In this document: one piece after another, positions 28,514 to 37,550 of the stretch
Position numbering within the stretch: position 1 is the stretch's first letter
Layout of the letters: the number at the start of each line of letters is the position of its first letter
From: Agrobacterium tumefaciens
GTDB taxonomy: Bacteria; Pseudomonadota; Alphaproteobacteria; Rhizobiales; Rhizobiaceae
Reading direction: 5' to 3'
Assembly: GCF_013318015.2 (NCBI RefSeq)
Contig: NZ_CP115842.1
Location: 1,487,001 to 1,551,000 of the forward strand
DNA length: 64,000 nucleotides
Program-made: the position numbers and the translations under genes
The notes under the pieces: model-generated
Databases searched by the model: none
The model's input: the letters and a program-made list of their open reading frames with translations, nothing else
Told to the model about the DNA's origin: nothing

Positions 28514-29794
28514 ATGGAGTTTAAAACAACCAGACGTGCATTTGCTCTGGCAACCGCCGGTCTCGGCATTGCCATGGGTATGGGAGGAACAGCATTCGCC
28601 GCGGGCGATGCCCCCGTCACCTTGAAATGGGCCCTATGGGATCTGGATAAGGGCGCTTACTTCAAGCCCTTGATGGAGGCCTATAAGCAGAAGCATCCGA
28701 ATGTCACGTTCGAGGTGGTGGACCTCGGCTCGCAGGACTATACGCAGATGATATCCACGCAGTTGACTGGCGGCTCGAAGGACATTGACGTCGTTACCAT
28801 CAAGGACGTTCCCGGATACGCCAATCTGGTCCGCGCCGGCAACATCACCGATCTCAGCGACTTCATCAAGGATCAGAAGATCGAGACGGCACCCTATGGC
28901 GGCCTGATCGAGGAACTGACCATTGACGGCAAGGTATACGCCCTGCCGTTCCGCTCCGATTTCTGGGTGGTCTATTACAACAAGGATATTTTCGACAAGG
29001 CAGGCGTGCCTTATCCAACCAATGACATGACCTGGGCGCAGTTCGATGAAACAGCCGGCAAGCTGAAGGGCGGCATGGGCGCGAACCGCATTTACGGCGC
29101 TCTGTTGCACACTTGGCGTTCGACGGTGCAACTGCCCGGCATTCAGGATGGAAAACACACGATGGTTGATGGAAACTATGAGTTCCTGAAACCCTGGTAT
29201 GAGCGTGCGCTTGCCCTGCAAAAGACCGGCGCGATACCGTCCTACGCCTCGCTGAAGACATCCAATACCCATTACTCCGCGCTGTTCTTCAACGGAACGA
29301 TCGGCATGCTGCCGATGGGCACCTGGTTCGTCGGAACCCAGATCGCCAAGGTGAAATCGGGCGAGTCGAAAAGCGCCAACTGGGGTATCGTGAAATTCCC
29401 CCATCCCGATGGCGTGGCGGCAGGTGCGACGGCCGCGCAGATTGCCGGACTGTCGGTCAACACTAATTCCGGCCATAAGGAAGCGGCGCTGGATTTCATT
29501 CAGTTCGTGACCGGGCCTGAGGGAGCGGCCATCATTGCCTCCACCGGCACTTTCCCTGCACTCCGAACCGACGATGTGGCTGAGAAGATCGCATCGCTGC
29601 CGGGCTTCCCGCAGGATCAGGGCAGCAAGGACGCGTTGCAGGCGGGCAAGGCCTATCTGGAAATGGCGGTCAACCCGAATGCAGCCAAGATCGAAGTCGT
29701 TCTGAACCGTGTCCATGACGCACTGATGACCGACAATATTTCAATCGATGACGGCATCAAGGACATGAATGACGGCGTCAAGGCCATCAAATAA
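28514..29794 (+). CDS. Sugar ABC transporter periplasmic binding protein
   Basis: The ATG at 28514 follows a GGAAGGAG box. The 426-residue protein has a cleavable signal peptide with a twin-arginine-like TTRRAFALATAGL start and cleavage after AFA near residue 31. The mature part fits the SBP_bac_1 (cluster B) family: LKWALWDLDKGAYFKPLMEAYKQKHPNVTFEVV and DGKVYALPFRSDFWVVYYNKDIFDKAG. It binds the imported oligosaccharide. A perfect terminator follows its stop. Confidence 0.92.
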   Translation: MEFKTTRRAFALATAGLGIAMGMGGTAFAAGDAPVTLKWALWDLDKGAYFKPLMEAYKQKHPNVTFEVVDLGSQDYTQMISTQLTGGSKDIDVVTIKDVPGYANLVRAGNITDLSDFIKDQKIETAPYGGLIEELTIDGKVYALPFRSDFWVVYYNKDIFDKAGVPYPTNDMTWAQFDETAGKLKGGMGANRIYGALLHTWRSTVQLPGIQDGKHTMVDGNYEFLKPWYERALALQKTGAIPSYASLKTSNTHYSALFFNGTIGMLPMGTWFVGTQIAKVKSGESKSANWGIVKFPHPDGVAAGATAAQIAGLSVNTNSGHKEAALDFIQFVTGPEGAAIIASTGTFPALRTDDVAEKIASLPGFPQDQGSKDALQAGKAYLEMAVNPNAAKIEVVLNRVHDALMTDNISIDDGIKDMNDGVKAIK

Positions 29795-29802
29795 TTGCCA
29801 TG

Positions 29803-29832
29803 GGCCGCAGGCGGAAAGCCTGCGGCCTTTTT
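29803..29832 (+). terminator. Rho-independent terminator after the binding protein gene
   Basis: GGCCGCAGGC (29803-29812), loop GGAAA, GCCTGCGGCC (29818-29827) and a run of five T. The 10-bp stem is perfect. It separates the transporter segment from the two downstream genes, probably giving partial attenuation within the locus. Confidence 0.92.
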
Positions 29833-29863
29833 CCTGACCCAAGAATTCCGGACATTCGTCACC

Positions 29864-31738
29864 GTGCCCCATGAAACCGCCGCAGCCAATCCGCTCTTTC
29901 ACAATCCGCTTTCAAGCAGGGACGATCTCGCAAAGGCTGTGATTGATCTCTTCAATCCGCTGCTTGCCTGTTTTTCGGCGGGCGGCGCGCGCGTGCAGTT
30001 GGGCGCGACAGGCGCGATATTTGATTACCCGGCTGCCGAACTGGAAGGCTTTGCCCGACCGTTATGGGGCATCGTACCCCTTGCCGCCGGCGGCTATGAC
30101 TTTCCGCACTGGGATCTCTACCGGCGCGGATTGGCCAATGGCACCAACCCGGCCCACCCCGAATATTGGGGTGACACCGCAGACCGGCACCAACGATTGG
30201 TGGAGCTGGCGGCAATAGGCTTTGCACTCGCCATGGTTCCCGAACACATCTGGGAGCCGCTTGCGGAAACGGATAGAAAGACCGTCACGGTCTACCTTCT
30301 GGCGGCGCGCGAGCGGGAATTCGTCGATAATAACTGGAAGTTTTTCCGCGTTCTGATCGATCTCGGGCTGGAGCGGGTGGGTGTCGAATTCGACACGGCC
30401 AAGACCCATGCATATCTCGACGAAATAGAGGCATTTGATATCGGCAATGGCTGGTATCGTGACGGGCCGGTACGGCGTGTCGACCACTATATTCCCTTCG
30501 CCATGCATTTTTATGGGCTGATCTATACCGTGCTTGCGAAAGACGATGAGGCGAGAAAAAAACGGCTCATCGAACGCTCGAGAGTTTTCGCCCGCGACAT
30601 GCGCCATTGGTTCGGGCCGGACGGGGCCTCGCTCGCCTTCGGGCGCAGCCAGACATACCGGTTTGCGGCGGGTGGTTTCTGGGGTGCACTCGCCTTTTCC
30701 GGCTTGCAGGCGCTGCCATGGCCAGAGATCAAAGGTTATTACATGCGGCATATCCGCTGGTGGTCGAAGCGGCCGATCGCGGATCGCGATGGCGTACTTT
30801 CCGTGGGATACGGCTATCCGAACCTTTTAATGAGCGAGAGCTACAATTCTCCCTGCTCGCCCTACTGGGCGCTCAAATTCTTCCTGCCGCTGGCGCTGCC
30901 CGCCGATCATCCCTTCTGGACGGCGGAAGAGACCAGATCAGAAGAATTCGCCGAACCCGTTTCATTGCCGGAACCGGGCATGGTTGCTTTCCATACGCCC
31001 GGCAACGTCGTTGTTCTATCCTCGGGGCAGCAGCACGACAGGATGCGCGGCGCGCAGGAAAAATATTCGAAATTCGTCTATTCCACCCGTTATGCCTTCA
31101 ATGTCGAGGCGGATGACCGGCATTTTGCCGCCGCAGCTTTTGACGGCATGCTCGGTCTTTCCGACGATGGTGTACACTTCCGTACGCGCGAGACGATGGA
31201 AGAGGCATTGATTGCCGGAGACTGCCTCTATTCCCGCTGGAGGCCATGGGCGGGTGTGGAGATAGAGACCTGGCTCGTGCCGCATAATCCGTGGCATATT
31301 AGGCTGCACCGCATCCGGACCCCACGCGCGCTGCAAACATCGGAAGGCGGATTTGCCATAGAGCGCGCCGATTTCAACCGTGACCGAACAGAAGCGGGAG
31401 AATGCCGCGCTGTATGCTACGGCCAAAGCGACACAAGCGTCATTGTCGATCTTTCGCTCGGGGCTCGTCGTGAAGGACTGTGCCATCAGGCCATTGCCAA
31501 CACCAATCTCATCCACGCCAGAACCCTCGTGCCGCAATTGCGTGGCACCGTTCCATCAGGCGAAACGCTGCTTGTTACGGCCTGCATGGCGCTACCCGCC
31601 GGCAAGGCGGCAGAAGCGGCATTGGTGACCTTACCGGATGCTCCCGATCTCACCGCGCTGGAAGAGATGTTCAGGCTTGAGGGACGTCGCGTTTCCGCCT
31701 TTGCACTCGATGAAAGCCGTGCAGGCTTGCCATTATGA
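29864..31738 (+). CDS. DUF2264 domain protein
   Basis: The frame opens at 29795, but that start would place the terminator inside the gene. The first reasonable start after it is GTG at 29864 ([16 protein letters not shown]), giving about 624 residues. The family is recognised from [67 protein letters not shown] and [21 protein letters not shown]2264 proteins are predicted to have an alpha/alpha-barrel plus beta-sandwich and usually occur with uronate or rhamnogalacturonan degradation genes; the reaction is not established. No signal peptide is seen. Its stop overlaps the next start. Confidence 0.82.
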   Translation: MPHETAAANPLFHNPLSSRDDLAKAVIDLFNPLLACFSAGGARVQLGATGAIFDYPAAELEGFARPLWGIVPLAAGGYDFPHWDLYRRGLANGTNPAHPEYWGDTADRHQRLVELAAIGFALAMVPEHIWEPLAETDRKTVTVYLLAAREREFVDNNWKFFRVLIDLGLERVGVEFDTAKTHAYLDEIEAFDIGNGWYRDGPVRRVDHYIPFAMHFYGLIYTVLAKDDEARKKRLIERSRVFARDMRHWFGPDGASLAFGRSQTYRFAAGGFWGALAFSGLQALPWPEIKGYYMRHIRWWSKRPIADRDGVLSVGYGYPNLLMSESYNSPCSPYWALKFFLPLALPADHPFWTAEETRSEEFAEPVSLPEPGMVAFHTPGNVVVLSSGQQHDRMRGAQEKYSKFVYSTRYAFNVEADDRHFAAAAFDGMLGLSDDGVHFRTRETMEEALIAGDCLYSRWRPWAGVEIETWLVPHNPWHIRLHRIRTPRALQTSEGGFAIERADFNRDRTEAGECRAVCYGQSDTSVIVDLSLGARREGLCHQAIANTNLIHARTLVPQLRGTVPSGETLLVTACMALPAGKAAEAALVTLPDAPDLTALEEMFRLEGRRVSAFALDESRAGLPL

Positions 31739-33432
31739 CAGACGAAACCCAGACTGTTTTCCAACGGCTGGATCGGCTGAATATCCTGACCTGGGAACGA
31801 AAACAGGAAGATATCGACCGTCCCGACCATCAGGCGCTGTTGCGCGGTCTTGAGCGCTCGGCCAATGCCAGTTTCGGGCAGGGCGTCTACATCGCCGCAA
31901 AAGCCGAGTTGCATACGGACAGGCTGGTGATGGGCGCGCAGTCCTGGATTGCCGGTTACGCAATCGTGCGCGGTGATATCGAACTTGGAGAAAACGTCTC
32001 GATCAACCCCTATGCCTGCCTTTCCGGCAGGGTGAAGATCGGTAATGGTGCGCGCATCGCCTCGCATGTCAGCATCGTCGGCTTCAATCACGGTTTTGAC
32101 GATACCGACACCCCCATCTATCGCCAGCCGTTGACCTCGCTCGGCATAGATATCGGCGACGATGTCTGGATCGGCGCCAACGCAGTCGTGCTGGACGGCG
32201 TGAAGATAGGGCGCGGAGCGATTATTGCCGCGGGCGCGGTGGTGGCGAAAGACGTTCCCGCCTTGGCTGTTGCCGGTGGTGTTCCCGCCCGGGTTCTGAA
32301 ATATCGCGGGGAAAAGGCAGATACGCCCAAGGTGCCTGAAACCGATCGCCTGTTGCGAGAACTCGGCGAGGAAATTGCCGGCGACTGGCTTGCCGCCATT
32401 CGCTCCTATGATGAGGGGGGCTCCTATCGTTCAGCCGATGCATCCGGACATGAGGTCGAAAACGCCAGGCATCTGTGTGATGCTATCGAGATCGCCGCAG
32501 CCTTCGGGCAGCAAGAGACCGCCTTCGACGTCGAAAGAACCGTGGCTGGCCTTCATGCTATGCAGGATACCCAAACAGGACTGTTTTTCTCTGCCAACCG
32601 CCGCCCTTCATCGCCGCCGCAACAGGACCCAACGGTCCTCTACAATATTCTGGCTGTCGGATATGCGCTCGAATGTCTTGGCGCCGGCCCGAAACAGCAG
32701 ATTGCTTTCGTGGAGGAGATGCGTGCCGACGCCCTCATTCTTCTTCTGGAAGAACTCCCCTGGCAAAACCGGGCATGGCATTGCGGCGCTACTATCGACG
32801 CCATCTCCACCGCGCTTTATTTCAACCGGCGCTACTTCGTATCCGGCGACAATCTCGCCGTACTATTTGGCTGGCTGATGGTGAATGCGGACAGAACTAC
32901 CGGTCTCTGGGGTGACGCGACGACCGAGCAGGGCCTGCTGCAACCGGTCAACGGCTTTTACCGCCTCACCCGCGGCTCTTACGCCCAGTTCGGCCTGCCC
33001 GTTCCCTATCCGGAAGCGGCAGTCGACTCGGTCATCGCCAATTATCGCGCCTATGGCGGTTTTCAGGGTACGGAGTTTAACGCCTGCAACCTGCTCGATA
33101 CGGTCCATCCCCTGCTTCTCTGCCTGGAACAGACGGATCACAGGCGGGACGAGGCAAAAGAGATCGCCCGTGAAGTTCTGAGACGCAATAGGGGGCGCTG
33201 GCAGAAAGGCAGCGGATTTGCCTTCGCGGAAGGGCATCCTGCCGGACTACAGGGCACAGAAATGTGGATGTCTGTTCTCTGGCTTTCGGCGAGGCTCCTC
33301 GGTGAACAACAGCTTCTGCCATTCCAACCGAGAGGCATTCATCGCTTTGAACCAGTGGAAATCCTCGGCGGCTGCCGCAGATTATGTACAAATATGAATG
33401 CACATCTTGGAGTTGATTTCATTTCCTCTTGA
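31735..33432 (+). CDS. Fusion of hexapeptide-repeat acyltransferase and alpha/alpha-toroid-like domain
   Basis: Residues about 45-195 form a left-handed beta-helix acyltransferase of the LacA/NodL/maltose O-acetyltransferase group: repeated hexapeptides ([35 protein letters not shown]), the catalytic-type histidine in FNHGF (His119), [29 protein letters not shown] and GVPARVLKY. Residues about 240-545 form a second helical domain with repeated tract such as [24 protein letters not shown] and [23 protein letters not shown], suggesting an alpha/alpha toroid as in terpene-cyclase or glycosidase folds. LacA-type proteins alone are about 185-200 residues. It overlaps the DUF2264 stop by four bases. 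It may transfer acetyl to, or remove it from, imported sugars; this is inference. Confidence 0.8.
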   Translation: MTDETQTVFQRLDRLNILTWERKQEDIDRPDHQALLRGLERSANASFGQGVYIAAKAELHTDRLVMGAQSWIAGYAIVRGDIELGENVSINPYACLSGRVKIGNGARIASHVSIVGFNHGFDDTDTPIYRQPLTSLGIDIGDDVWIGANAVVLDGVKIGRGAIIAAGAVVAKDVPALAVAGGVPARVLKYRGEKADTPKVPETDRLLRELGEEIAGDWLAAIRSYDEGGSYRSADASGHEVENARHLCDAIEIAAAFGQQETAFDVERTVAGLHAMQDTQTGLFFSANRRPSSPPQQDPTVLYNILAVGYALECLGAGPKQQIAFVEEMRADALILLLEELPWQNRAWHCGATIDAISTALYFNRRYFVSGDNLAVLFGWLMVNADRTTGLWGDATTEQGLLQPVNGFYRLTRGSYAQFGLPVPYPEAAVDSVIANYRAYGGFQGTEFNACNLLDTVHPLLLCLEQTDHRRDEAKEIAREVLRRNRGRWQKGSGFAFAEGHPAGLQGTEMWMSVLWLSARLLGEQQLLPFQPRGIHRFEPVEILGGCRRLCTNMNAHLGVDFISS

Positions 33433-33506
33433 TTTACCTTGTGTATTTCCGATGATGTAAGACGGACTTGCTAAACAACCGACTCTGTACTCGATGAGTC
33501 GTGCAA

Positions 33507-35459
33507 ATGAACATAACAAACGCCAAACAGAAATTGCTTGATTTTATGTCTGTCCGGTCCGACAATCCGGACTTGGTGAAAGCGCAATATCGCGCCTTCA
33601 CCCGGCAGATGCCGATGATGTATTTCATACTGATTTCAAGTACATGGGCGCTGGCGACTACACATCTGCAACTGGCGCCGTTTTGGCTCACCATTGGAAT
33701 TCCGGCTTTTTTTACACTCGGCTGCACCGTCAGGATCGCGTTCTGGTGGAGGACCCGCGGTATCGATCCCGCGCCGAAGGTGGCTCATGCAGCGCTTCAG
33801 CGCACAAATCGCCTGGCGGCCGGCATTGCCGTGGTATTTACGCTCTGGTCTTTTCTGCTGGTGCCGTATGGGGACGCCTATACGCAATCCCACGTCGCCT
33901 TCTACATGGCGATTACCGTCATATCCTGCATCTTCTGTCTGATGTATGTGCGTTCGGCGGCGTTCATGGTCACGGCCATCGTCAACGGCGCCTTCGTCAT
34001 CTTTTTTTTGGCCTCACAGCAACCGACATTCATCGCCATTGCCATCAATGTTCTGTTGGTCTGTGCGGGCATGATGTCCATCCTGTTGACCAACTACCGC
34101 AATTTCGAGCGCATGATTGTTTCGCAGCAGCGCACGGAAGCGCTGAACAATGAGAACCTGCTGCTTGCCAATATTGACAGCCTGACGGAACTGCCTAACC
34201 GCCGCGCCTTTTTCGCCCATCTGGAAGCCGAGATCGAGAAAGCAAGGGTGGCGGGAACGCGGCTGGCGCTGGGCGTTATCGATCTCGATGGGTTCAAGCC
34301 GGTTAACGACCTTTACGGCCATTCCGTGGGCGACAGGTTGCTCGTCAGCGTCAGCAAACGTCTCACAGATACTCTGACGACCAGCAGGGCATTTAGACTT
34401 GGCGGAGACGAATTTGCGATCGTTGCCCCCATCATACCTGACGATGCACAACTCGTTGCAAATGCGAACGTGATCTCGGAACGGTTGAGGGAGGCCTATC
34501 ATCTTCCCGAGGGGACTGTGCATGTCGCTGCTTCCATGGGCATCGCCGTATTTCCGTGCCTTGCTCTGACGCTTGAGCAACTTTTCGACCGTGCGGACTA
34601 TGCGTTGTATCACGCCAAGAAAACCCGGCGCGGCGATGCCGTCCTCTTCGATGCGGAGCACGAAAAGCAGATCAATATCGAAGCTCGTATCGAACATCTG
34701 CTCAAGCAGAAAGAGATAGAAAACGAGCTTTCAGTCGTGTTCCAACCGATCGTCGACATACGCGATGGAAGAGCTGCGGGCTTTGAAGCACTGGCGCGCT
34801 GGCACAGCCCGGTCCTTGGGCATGTCCCGCCTGCCCAGTTCTTCGCCATTGCCGAGCGGGCCGGTATCGTCAGCTCGCTGACGCGGCCTCTTCTTCGAAC
34901 CGCTCTCGCTTCCGCATCGGTATGGGAGCCATCCCTTAGACTGTCCTTCAACCTCTCGGCCCATGACCTCAATTCCTGCGAAGGCGTGCTGTCATTGATC
35001 GGCATCATCGAAAACAGCGGCTTCGACGCAACACGTATTGACCTTGAAATTACCGAAACGGCCTTTGCGCATGATTTCGAACAGGTCAGGCAGTCGGTCG
35101 AAATGCTGCGGCGGCTCGGTTGCGGCATTTCGCTGGACGATTTCGGCACCGGTTATTCCAGCCTGACACGGCTGCACGCTCTCCCCCTCACCAAGATCAA
35201 GATTGACCGCAGCTTCGTCACGGATCTGCACGAAAAGCCAGCCAGCTACAAAATCGTTAAATCGCTGCTCACGCTCAGCCGCGACATGGGGTTGGAATGC
35301 GTGGTGGAAGGGGTCGAAACACTGGAGGAACTCGCGGCCCTTGAAGGTCTCGGTGCTACGCTGGTGCAGGGTTATATCTATGCGGCACCACTACGAGAAC
35401 AGGATGTCCGTGAGTTTCTTTCCGGACAGGCAAAAAAGCACATGATCCTGTCAGCCTGA
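33507..35459 (+). CDS. Membrane GGDEF-EAL cyclic di-GMP turnover protein
   Basis: The ATG at 33507 gives about 650 residues; a GTG two codons earlier is also possible. About five to six hydrophobic spans (residues 30-190) form a membrane sensory region. A GGDEF domain follows with intact GGDEF at residues 299-303 but no RxxD inhibitory site five residues before it. The EAL domain has FEALARW (Glu427), NLSAHDL, EITET, DDFGTGYSSL, KIDRSFV and EGVET, so the phosphodiesterase residues are all present. The protein could make, degrade, or switch between both activities on cyclic di-GMP. Confidence 0.93.
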   Translation: MNITNAKQKLLDFMSVRSDNPDLVKAQYRAFTRQMPMMYFILISSTWALATTHLQLAPFWLTIGIPAFFTLGCTVRIAFWWRTRGIDPAPKVAHAALQRTNRLAAGIAVVFTLWSFLLVPYGDAYTQSHVAFYMAITVISCIFCLMYVRSAAFMVTAIVNGAFVIFFLASQQPTFIAIAINVLLVCAGMMSILLTNYRNFERMIVSQQRTEALNNENLLLANIDSLTELPNRRAFFAHLEAEIEKARVAGTRLALGVIDLDGFKPVNDLYGHSVGDRLLVSVSKRLTDTLTTSRAFRLGGDEFAIVAPIIPDDAQLVANANVISERLREAYHLPEGTVHVAASMGIAVFPCLALTLEQLFDRADYALYHAKKTRRGDAVLFDAEHEKQINIEARIEHLLKQKEIENELSVVFQPIVDIRDGRAAGFEALARWHSPVLGHVPPAQFFAIAERAGIVSSLTRPLLRTALASASVWEPSLRLSFNLSAHDLNSCEGVLSLIGIIENSGFDATRIDLEITETAFAHDFEQVRQSVEMLRRLGCGISLDDFGTGYSSLTRLHALPLTKIKIDRSFVTDLHEKPASYKIVKSLLTLSRDMGLECVVEGVETLEELAALEGLGATLVQGYIYAAPLREQDVREFLSGQAKKHMILSA

Positions 35460-36081
35460 AGTGGCCTGGGTTTTTCGGCCCCGATTTTCCGGCTGCGATG
35501 CCTGCCTGCTGATGTTGATCCGGGGAAGGACAGGAAACAGGGCTCGGCTACTTCTATCATGGCGTAGAAATGTCTGCTTTGAATAGACATGTTTGCTTTT
35601 TCTGCCCGGCAGGTTTTTAGCGTCCGCCTTGTTTTCCGCGCAATCCAGGCGCAGTATAGGCTTCGTTGTGCTGGCAGCACGGCTCCCCGGTGTCAGAGAG
35701 GCACCGCCTCTTCTTCGTTGTCCTTTAGTGAATGTTTGCGCTGACGGTGCCGTATTTCTTTGCGGTAATCACCGAGATGTCACCTATTGCGGCACGAGCA
35801 TGCTGGTTGACGGGCGATTACGCTGCCACCAGTTGCACAACGCAGACCATCTGCATTTCTCCAGTGCCATTTCATGGCATCTGGTCGTTTCGCTCCTGGA
35901 TTTTCTTGGTACCACCCGGACACGACACCGCATTTAGTCCTTAGGGATGTCTGGCTCAAGCACCACTCCGATCGATAGGGACTTTCGACCGAGAGACAGG
36001 AACGCAGCAGTCGCAATGTAGAATAAAACCGGCTCCACGCGGATCAAAGCCGCGCTGAAGCCTCGGATGAAAGGCAAGACC
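35460..36081. other. Intergenic region with no recognisable gene
   Basis: About 620 bases between the GGDEF-EAL gene and small hypothetical genes. Frames of 70-114 codons exist in two plus-strand frames (around 35593-35944), but neither has a convincing ribosome site or recognisable family. It may hold decayed coding sequence. It should also contain the promoter for the gene at 36082. Confidence 0.45.
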
Positions 36082-36360
36082 ATGAATAGTTATAACGACC
36101 AAAGACGCCAGGCGCTCAGGATCGAAGTTTGGGAGAACGAAGGCGGGACTTCCGTCGCCGATACGGTTGACTCCCAATATGGAAGAAGGATCGAGAGGGA
36201 CCAAACCTGGACCATATATCATGTATTCACCGGTGTGCCGGTACGGGTGGGTGGCCGCAGGCTGACTGAACTCAGCATATCGGAAGCAACCGATGGCATG
36301 CTTTCACTCAATCGTCGTAACGTTTTGCGAAGGGAAGAACGCAGCAGGTGTGAAGCATGA
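36082..36360 (+). CDS. Small conserved-type hypothetical protein
   Basis: The ATG at 36082 is preceded by AAGGC and gives 92 residues. The product is soluble and charged, with an N-terminal RIEVWENEGG segment and a C-terminal SISEATDGMLSLNRRN segment; no motif points to a function. Its stop overlaps the start of the DUF1488 gene by four bases, so the two are co-translated. Confidence 0.6.
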   Translation: MNSYNDQRRQALRIEVWENEGGTSVADTVDSQYGRRIERDQTWTIYHVFTGVPVRVGGRRLTELSISEATDGMLSLNRRNVLRREERSRCEA

Positions 36361-36626
36361 CACTGGCTTTCCCCAACTCGGCCCGCAGTTTTGACGATGT
36401 GCGTAAAGCTGTGCGGTTTTTCGGCCATGACGGCATGTTCGAAATCCGGTTTTTTGTCGAAGCCGCTGCACTCGCTAAGGGCGGCGTGCATGCAACAGGC
36501 ATGTCGGAAGCCCAATGCCTTTCGTCTTTTGACGCAATGCGCACGCCGATCTACGAGGCTGCCAAGAAGGTGTATGCCAAGTACCGGCGCAATTTGAACG
36601 TCCTGACGACTTCCGACTTCGGCTAG
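36357..36626 (+). CDS. DUF1488 family protein
   Basis: The 89-residue product matches the DUF1488 pattern: MTLAFPNSARSFDDVRKAVRFFGHDGMFEIRFFVEAAAL followed by a helical C-terminus (SSFDAMRTPIYEAAKKVY). Family members are small soluble proteins of unknown function common in rhizobia. It overlaps the upstream gene by four bases. Its stop codon lies next to a palindromic repeat that could act as a transcript end. Confidence 0.75.
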   Translation: MTLAFPNSARSFDDVRKAVRFFGHDGMFEIRFFVEAAALAKGGVHATGMSEAQCLSSFDAMRTPIYEAAKKVYAKYRRNLNVLTTSDFG

Positions 36627-36722
36627 AGCACATCCTGTTTAAACAAAATTGTCTGACGTGCTCTAGCTATTTGTTTTTACGCATTTTCCGGGCGTAAAAC
36701 TGCTACGCACTTTAGGAAATGC
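36622..36722 (-). repeat. Palindromic intergenic repeat, copy 1
   Basis: GCTAGAGCAC (36622-36631) and GTGCTCTAGC (36658-36667) form a perfect 10-bp inverted repeat. A second, weaker inverted repeat (GCATTTTCC near 36681 and GGAAATGC near 36715) follows. Read on the minus strand, the whole element aligns base by base to the element after acnB (50263-50361). This is a dispersed two-hairpin repeat of the type found in rhizobial intergenic regions. Confidence 0.75.
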
Positions 36723-36737
36723 GCGACCATTGCGGGA

Positions 36738-37025
36738 TCATGGAATGGCGCGCGGGCCGGCGGCTACGGTTGCGACGTCGCGAGCCAATGCATCATCGAT
36801 TTCAGTTGGTGACACCTGAAGGAACTGGCGGCGGTTCATGGCGACAGCGACCGCGGGAATCTCTAGATGGGTTCCCACGCGGCGATACGCCGTGAAGCTG
36901 AGGCCCTCTATCAATTCCTCGTCTATGACCAGGCGATAAGTGCCCGCTCCCAAGGGTTCCGAAAGGGCCTCCAGACGGAACGGATGCGTGAATGTGATTT
37001 CGGTCTCTGTGGTTCTTTCGATCAT
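36738..37025 (-). CDS. Small hypothetical protein
   Basis: The ATG at 37025 (MIERTTETEITFTHPF) follows a TTGGA box and is preferred over a GTG at 37061. The 95-residue product starts TETEITFTHPFRLEALSEPLGAGTYRLVIDEELIEGLSFTAYRR, a beta-rich soluble segment. I do not recognise a named family. It is downstream of, and on the same strand as, the 36-residue membrane protein gene, with a 57-base gap. Confidence 0.6.
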   Translation of the reverse strand: MIERTTETEITFTHPFRLEALSEPLGAGTYRLVIDEELIEGLSFTAYRRVGTHLEIPAVAVAMNRRQFLQVSPTEIDDALARDVATVAAGPRAIP

Positions 37026-37082
37026 GTCCAACACCGCTTTCGGTTGCGTTAAAACCCGCACAGTTACAGCCGGTTATCGCAA

Positions 37083-37193
37083 CTATGCGCCGATCAGGAT
37101 GTAAACGATCAACGCCACACTTGCCGCAGACAAGACGTAGCCAGCCAGCGTTGCGAGATTCTGTTTTGTCGGTTGGTGGAATATGGAAGACAT
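37083..37193 (-). CDS. 36-residue single-span membrane protein
   Basis: The short frame reads MSSIFHQPTKQNLATLAGYV and then a hydrophobic stretch ending ILIGA, then TAG. Residues about 14-36 form one transmembrane segment. A near-ideal AAAGGAGG ribosome site lies six bases upstream of the ATG, which is the main support. It is followed by the 95-residue hypothetical gene on the same strand. Very short membrane proteins of this kind often escape annotation; no function can be given. Confidence 0.6.
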   Translation of the reverse strand: MSSIFHQPTKQNLATLAGYVLSAASVALIVYILIGA

Positions 37194-37550
37194 GGCGTCC
37201 TCCTTTGTCGGGGCCAGGGTATTCAACCCTTAAACAGCAGCGCCCGTACTATAGCTGCTGGAACAAACATAGTGGACCCGTTTCATTCGTTTAGCAATGA
37301 AACAATCCTGATAATCCGAGGTGCTGATCGAAGACACCTCTATGTGAAGGCGAGGAGCGCCGTCACTCGTCTCGCGATTGCCCTTCTCCGTCGGAAGGCC
37401 GCAAAAGTCTCCGATATGCCAAAATTCGAATGCCTCACCAAATGATCTTGACAGGGGGCAAGTTTTGGATTTCCTTGTAAACCGGTTTAGTAAATCGCTT
37501 TACAAGCTCTATCAAGAGGCCAAAGGCCCACGGGAACAGGAACGGGAAGA
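37194..37550. other. Intergenic region upstream of the LacI-type regulator
   Basis: It holds the promoters of the small membrane protein (minus) and of the lacI-type gene (plus). Seen: an 8-bp inverted repeat GTTTCATT/AATGAAAC near 37279-37302, a TTGACA box at 37448-37453, and two adjacent palindromes described separately. A 90-codon frame across it has no family resemblance. Confidence 0.6.
37478..37503. promoter_or_regulatory. Tandem LacI-type operators
   Basis: TAAACCGGTTTA (37478-37489) is a perfect 12-bp palindrome with the central CG typical of LacI/GalR operators. Directly adjacent, GTAAA-TCGC-TTTAC (37490-37503) is a second site with perfect 5-bp arms. Both lie downstream of a TTGACA box and 48 bases before the LacI-type gene, so autoregulation of the whole operon is likely. 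Confidence 0.7.

Noticed and set aside
28634..29716. Minus-strand open frame of 360 codons across the sugar-binding protein
   Set aside because: It is a shadow of a binding protein with a signal peptide, ribosome site and terminator on the plus strand.
35593..35944. Two overlapping plus-strand frames as possible small genes
   Set aside because: They have no ribosome site and no recognisable family; they are kept only as an unexplained intergenic region.
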